DNA of 64,000 nucleotides from Neoarius graeffei. Taxonomy: Eukaryota; Chordata; Actinopteri; Siluriformes; Ariidae. The DNA is taken from the NCBI RefSeq assembly GCF_027579695.1, contig NC_083589.1:38727835-38791834 (forward strand). The letters run 5' to 3'. The notes under the pieces are model-generated. The model did no database searches. It saw only the letters and a list, made by a program, of their open reading frames with translations, and was not told where the DNA came from. Each line of letters opens with the position of its first letter. Position 1 is the first letter of the stretch. The position numbers were made by a program, and so were the translations under genes. Positions 59,951 to 64,000 of the stretch are shown piece after piece.

Positions 59951-60445
59951 CCCTGTTCTTTAAATAAAACAGGGTGCCCACTCACACCTGATTGTCATCG
60001 CATTGATTGAAAACAACTGACTCTAATTTCACCTTCAAATTAACTGCTAATCCTAGAGGTTCACATACTTTTGCCACTCACAGATATGTAATATTGGATC
60101 ATTTTCCTCAATAAATAAATGACCAAGTATAATATTTTTGTCTCATTTGTTTAACTGGGTTCTCTTTATCTACTTTTAGGACTTGTGTGAAAATCTGATG
60201 ATGTTTTAGGTTATATTTATGCAGAAATATAGAAAATTCTAAAGGGTTCACAAACTTTCAAGCACCACTGTACACTTTAGGTGGCTTCTGAGCTGCTGGT
60301 CATATTCTTTTGGCCAACGCTTCACTCCACACAAAGGGCAGACTCAGGCAGGAGGTGCGGCCCAAATTTAGAAAATGAAATTGTACACTAGAAATGAACT
60401 GAGGCAGTGTTATAGCTTTAATTTTTTTTTTGTACATGAACGTAT

Positions 60446-60819
60446 TTGGGCGGCACGGTGGTGTAGTGGTTAGCGCTGTCGCCTCACAGCAAGAAGGTCC
60501 GGGTTCGAGCCCCGTCACTGGCGAGGGCCTTTCTGTGTGGAGTTTGCATGTTCTCCCCGTGTCCGCGTGGGTTTCCTCCGGGTGCTCCGGTTTCCCCCAC
60601 AGTCCAAAGACATGCAGGTTAGGTTAACTGGTGGCTCTAAATTGACCGTAGGTGTGAATGTGAGTGTGAATGGTTGTCTATGTGTCAGCCCTGTGATGAC
60701 CTGGTGACTTGTCCAGGATGTACCCCGCCTTTCACCCGTAGTCAGCTGGGATAGGCTCCAGCTTGCCTGCGACCCTGTAGAACAGGATAAAGCGGCTAGA
60801 GATAATGAGATGAGATGAG
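60446..60819 (+). repeat. tRNA-headed SINE (family A), full length
   Basis: The cleanest head in the window: gggcggcacggtggtgtagt, A-box-like tggtgtagtggttagcgc and B box gggttcgagcccc, ending (GAGAT)n. Duplication atgaacgtat at 60436-60445 and 60820-60829. Confidence 0.94.
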
Positions 60820-61058
60820 ATGAACGTATCTTGGAATTTGACTAATTGTGTCTGTGTAAAAACTATCAATGAACCAAACTTTGACACCAAACATATCTTG
60901 GCGTTGAACAAATGGAAAATTGTGTACATTATTTTTGGCCAATCTATTCCTTTAAGTATAATTTCAGAAAAGGTAGAAAAGATAGGAGAGAACCAAACAA
61001 CCAAAATATTAAAGTAATGAACATTTGTTGGGGGAAAAATGGAGTATACCCAATCTCA

Positions 61059-61202
<144 letters not shown>

Positions 61203-61257
61203 TCACGACTACTAGAAAGTGTGACTGGGGGAGAAAACACGACTCTGCAAATTTTAC

Positions 61258-61328
61258 CTCCACTACACTTTCATCAAAGTATTTCTTCTTCATCTCTGGC
61301 TCCCAGTCCAAGGAGAGATAGGATCTGT
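61258..61328 (-). CDS. usp15: usp15 exon: LDWEPEMKKKYFDE
   Basis: The 71-bp exon starts after catcttttag and ends GTGGAG|gtaaaa. It encodes (D)RSYLSLDWEPEMKKKYFDES and VVE. I chose the acceptor at 61329-61330 over an AG four bases further in because only this one keeps the reading frame with the exon before it and yields the family's LDERSFLALDW-type sequence. Confidence 0.9.
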
Positions 61329-61448
61329 CTAAAAGATGCATCTCATTTCACAAATCATTGTGCTGCCGAGATACAACTATTAAAATGTCATTATTTAAGT
61401 ATACAATAGCAGATAAAAAAAAATTTTCAGCGATTAAACACGTCATAC

Positions 61449-61724
61449 CACTGAGTCGAAGGTGTCCCTCATCGAATCGGATCTGCCGTGGCTCTTCTTT
61501 AATAAAACTCAGATCAGTCTTGCCCATGTTGTTGAACTGGAATGTGAAAAGTCGTTTTTTGTGGCCTGTGAGCTGCTGGCCTTTGGTCGTGTTCTCTGGG
61601 CCGACTCCATTCTCCAGGTCGTTGTCCCCGCCCACTGAATCCTCTGATTGGCTGTTGTCATTCTCTGATGGGAGTTCCTGGTCCTGACTGGATTCATCAT
61701 CCTGCTCATCAGTCTCCATTTCAC
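61449..61724 (-). CDS. usp15: usp15 exon: acidic linker and TFQFNN block
   Basis: The 276-bp exon runs from acceptor ctaattttag|GTGAAATGG to donor CAGTG|gtatga. It encodes (S)EMETDEQDDESSQDQELPS, ENDNSQSEDSVGGDNDLENG, an Asn/Thr-rich turn, and HKKRLFTFQFNNMGKTDLSF ending DEGHLRLS. This is the acidic insert between the two halves of the USP domain, followed by the second DUSP/UBL-like unit seen in USP4/15/11. The METDE and SQSEDSVGGD strings are close to mammalian USP15. Confidence 0.93.
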
Positions 61725-62770
61725 CTAAAATTAGATTGATTGATCCTCACAGAACAGTCTCTTACTCCTATATAAATCGATAGTTTATTTTAAAAAAAGT
61801 GTACAATATTCCACTTCCTCCAAATGTATCTGCAACAGATAAGCCACATGGTGTCCATTTCCAACTTCAGATATAAACGTCCGTCACATGCAAAATCTTT
61901 TGTGCAAATGCAAGCCGACACATTTGTTTTAAACGGCACACAATTCTTAAGTAAATGTCATGCAGACTTAAATGCAGTTTAGTAAAATTGTTTGTTTTTG
62001 TAGATTCCAGTGTGTACCTGATAGGTGTCAGCCATCTTGGACAACTCGAATCACTAGTTCCTTAACCTCAGATGCTATGTGACCCATAGGTGGACCATCC
62101 GAGATCTTTTGTATATTATTTCGGCCACAAACTTTAGGATCGTTAAGCTTGTCGACACCTTTGCTAGTTTGCCAGTGGGAAACTTTGAAAACACTACAAT
62201 TCAATTAACTATTCAAAGCACGGAAAATATAAAAATATTTTTAAATATTATCGAAAAGTTTTGTTTAAAGCAGTTAGCAGCTGGTAAACGAGTGTGTTTG
62301 GTCATCTGCCATGCTAGTCAGTCAATTTGCCTTTTCCTGGCAAAGTAGTTGGTTCTTGGCCACACTGACCGAAACATACCAGATTCTCTAGCGAATTTTA
62401 GCATCTTTCTACAAAAGATCCGCATAAGACAAGAGATGGGGTTGAATGGACAAACCAGACACGCAGTAGAAGGAACTGGAGCAGAAAAGTTGGAGGATAA
62501 GCGTTCCATTTTGAAATAAAAAAAAATTTGTAAACACAGACAAGTCCTGCTATTTTACAAAATGCAGCATAGCAGTCATCTGAAACAAGTCTATGTAGAT
62601 TTGGGCGTGTATTTATGAAAAGATTATGGCTGAGCCAAACTTCCATTGTTTATTAACTACATTAGCTTCATTATCTTTGTTGTTTTTGCCTTAACCTTTT
62701 TTTTTTTCTTTCTGACAAACCATTCACAGTGAAACTGGTACATGCTTTGTTAGTAGTAGCAAATTCCTGG
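61725..62770. other. usp15 intron, no recognised element
   Basis: Single-copy-like sequence. No exon-quality frame with splice sites was found on the minus strand. Confidence 0.4.
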
Positions 62771-62782
62771 AAAAATGATTCA

Positions 62783-63159
62783 TCTCATCTCATCTCATTA
62801 TCTCTAGCCGCTTTATCCTTCTACAGGGTCGCAGGCAAGCTGGAGCCTATCCCAGCTGACTACGGGCGAAAGGCGGGGTACACCCTGGACAAGTCGCCAG
62901 GTCATCACAGGGCTGACACATAGACACAGACAACCATTCACACTCACATTCACACCTACGGTCAATTTAGAGTCACCAGTTAACCTAACCTGCATGTCTT
63001 TGGACTGTGGGGGAAACCGGAGCACCCGGAGGAAACCCACGCGGACACGGGGAGAACATGCAAACTCCGCACAGAAAGGCCCTCACCGGCCACGGGGCTC
63101 GAACCCAGACCTTCTTGCTGTGAGGCGACAGCACTAACCACTACACCACTGTGCCACCC
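62783..63159 (-). repeat. tRNA-headed SINE (family A), full length
   Basis: Tail (ATCTC)n to head (cactgtgccaccc). Near-perfect duplication aaaaatgattca (62771-62782) and aaaaatgattca (63160-63171). Confidence 0.94.
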
Positions 63160-63171
63160 AAAAATGATTCA

Positions 63172-63722
63172 AACAAAAATAATTTGAAGAAAAGATCTGT
63201 ACAGTTAATAATCCCACAGGTCAGGTGGATCTTCTTGAGCTGTTAATTTGAAGATTTATAAATTTCCATTGCTTACTTCTGTCCTACTGCTATGGAGGCC
63301 TTTTATTTTTACGGCTTCAGTGAAGGTTTATGTTCCAACAATGTATAAGTCATGTAGACAGTCTACAAAGCAGAGGCTCTTAGCTCACAGAAAGCAGATG
63401 TGAGTCAGGTTAATGGTGTTTCTTAAGTGACGATGTTATCATCTAAATCTACCCCAAAAATGATTTCATCCTGAAGAAACTGAGGAGGAGCAACATACAG
63501 AATTAATCATGTTAGATTATGTAAACTAGTGCTGTCTTTATAATACCACAACTAAGATTTACTGCACTTTAAAAAAATGCCAGCTTGTTAAATCATAAGG
63601 CACCTTGAGCACAGGATGAGTGTGCTTGTTTGCTTGAACTTGCTTGTAATTAAACTGACGAACATGCTTTCTGTGCAAACAAGAGCGGGAGATTAAAGGA
63701 TGCGTTCAAACAGCATGCTTAC
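63172..63722. other. usp15 intron, no recognised element
   Basis: AT-rich, without repeats I can name and without exon signals. Confidence 0.35.
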
Positions 63723-63835
63723 TGGGCGAGCCCTCCTCCAGAATACCGTTAGTGGCATTGCCGTTGATGGCATGCTGCTTGGACAAGTGCGTCTCATCAC
63801 AGTCCTCTTCTTCCAGAGCTGAGCGCACAAAACGA
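63723..63835 (-). CDS. usp15: usp15 exon: RFVRSALEEEDCDETHL
   Basis: After the acceptor cacatttgcag the exon encodes (C)RFVRSALEEEDCDETHLSKQ, then HAINGNATNGILEEGSP and a split Ser, with donor CCCA|gtaagc. The NGN..NGI.EEGSP pattern fits USP15. The 113 bp give phase 1 on both sides. This region links the two halves of the split catalytic domain and diverges quickly, which explains the poor conservation of its first half. Confidence 0.88.
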
Positions 63836-63965
63836 CTGCAAATGTGACACAGAGAAATATTTTACCTGGGGGAAAAAAATTCATTCAGGCTACGGAAAAG
63901 GGGGCGAGAGATTGGGGTGTGCATGCAAACAGGAGAAGGTGAAAGGGACATCAAGAGAGCCGTAC

Positions 63966-64000
63966 CACAGACGGAGAAGTAGCAGGTTGTAGAACTTCTC
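63966..64000 (-). CDS. usp15: usp15 exon, cut by the window edge
   Basis: The last 35 bp of an exon encode EKFYNLLLLRL plus two bases of a split Cys, followed by the donor CTGTG|gtacgg. The block corresponds to the KLYNLLLLRMC stretch of USP15. Its 5' limit is beyond the window. Confidence 0.8.

Larger units (their letters stand above)
57985..60270 (-). mobile_element. Tc1-like transposon with long TIRs, split by MITE M copy 4
   Basis: Ends CAGTGGTGCTTGAAAGTTTG and its mirror at 60270, TA on both sides (57983-57984, 60271-60272). The inverted repeats extend about 210 bp on each side (to gcaaaagtatgtgaac and gttcacatacttttgc). Without the MITE it would be about 1.58 kb. Confidence 0.95.

Noticed and set aside
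60449..60530. Possible tRNA gene (A and B boxes)
   Set aside because: It is the head of a SINE; the sequence does not fold as a full cloverleaf with proper acceptor stem, and the copy has a retroposition duplication.

Overview
The window is nuclear genomic DNA from a vertebrate, almost certainly a teleost fish. It has interrupted genes with GT/AG introns and very dense fish-type repeats: a tRNA-headed SINE, Tc1-like and hAT elements, jockey-type and R2-type LINE remnants, and long fold-back MITEs. A 'small box'-type dispersed repeat near 20.6-21.3 kb resembles one I know mainly from catfish and other otophysans, so a siluriform-like fish is my best guess. That guess is inference only.

Two conserved protein-coding genes lie tail to tail. 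On the + strand, eight exons (2914-38873) encode the C-terminal 374 residues of a PP2C-family phosphatase, ppm1h; its first exon lies upstream of the window. On the - strand, nine exons (64000 down to 53278) encode the C-terminal ~391 residues of the ubiquitin-specific protease usp15; the catalytic Cys half lies beyond the right edge. Exon phases join without a break in both genes. PPM1H and USP15 are also close neighbours on human 12q14, so the pairing looks like conserved synteny. The two 3' ends are separated by about 10 kb (roughly 41.7-51.7 kb) that holds only repeats.

Layout: 1-2.9 kb, ppm1h intron with SINEs and a Tc1-type MITE. 2.9-15 kb, a long intron with a SINE split by a hAT element, a Penelope-like inverted repeat split by a 3-bp-TSD MITE, and a TTAA fold-back split by another hAT element. 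15-20.3 kb, three exons, a minisatellite and a near-complete dead Tc1 element. 20.6-26.5 kb, an otophysan-type repeat and a dead 4.8-kb LINE carrying a SINE. 28.5-38.9 kb, the last four exons, with nested Tc1, MITE and hAT insertions. 38.9-41.7 kb, the probable ppm1h 3' UTR. 41.7-51.7 kb, intergenic satellites, a 3.2-kb fold-back and an R2-type LINE 3' end. 51.7-64 kb, the usp15 3' UTR and exons, with two more Tc1 elements in its introns.

I found no undescribed gene system. The most informative material is the nesting record of the mobile elements. Target-site duplications can be read directly for many insertions, and one MITE copy contains 67 bp of Tc1 transposase sequence with a single mismatch to a Tc1 element 14.6 kb away. 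Several repeat families here (fold-backs, a TIR family beginning GGGRTGTCACC, MITEs with Crypton-like starts) may not be well catalogued.
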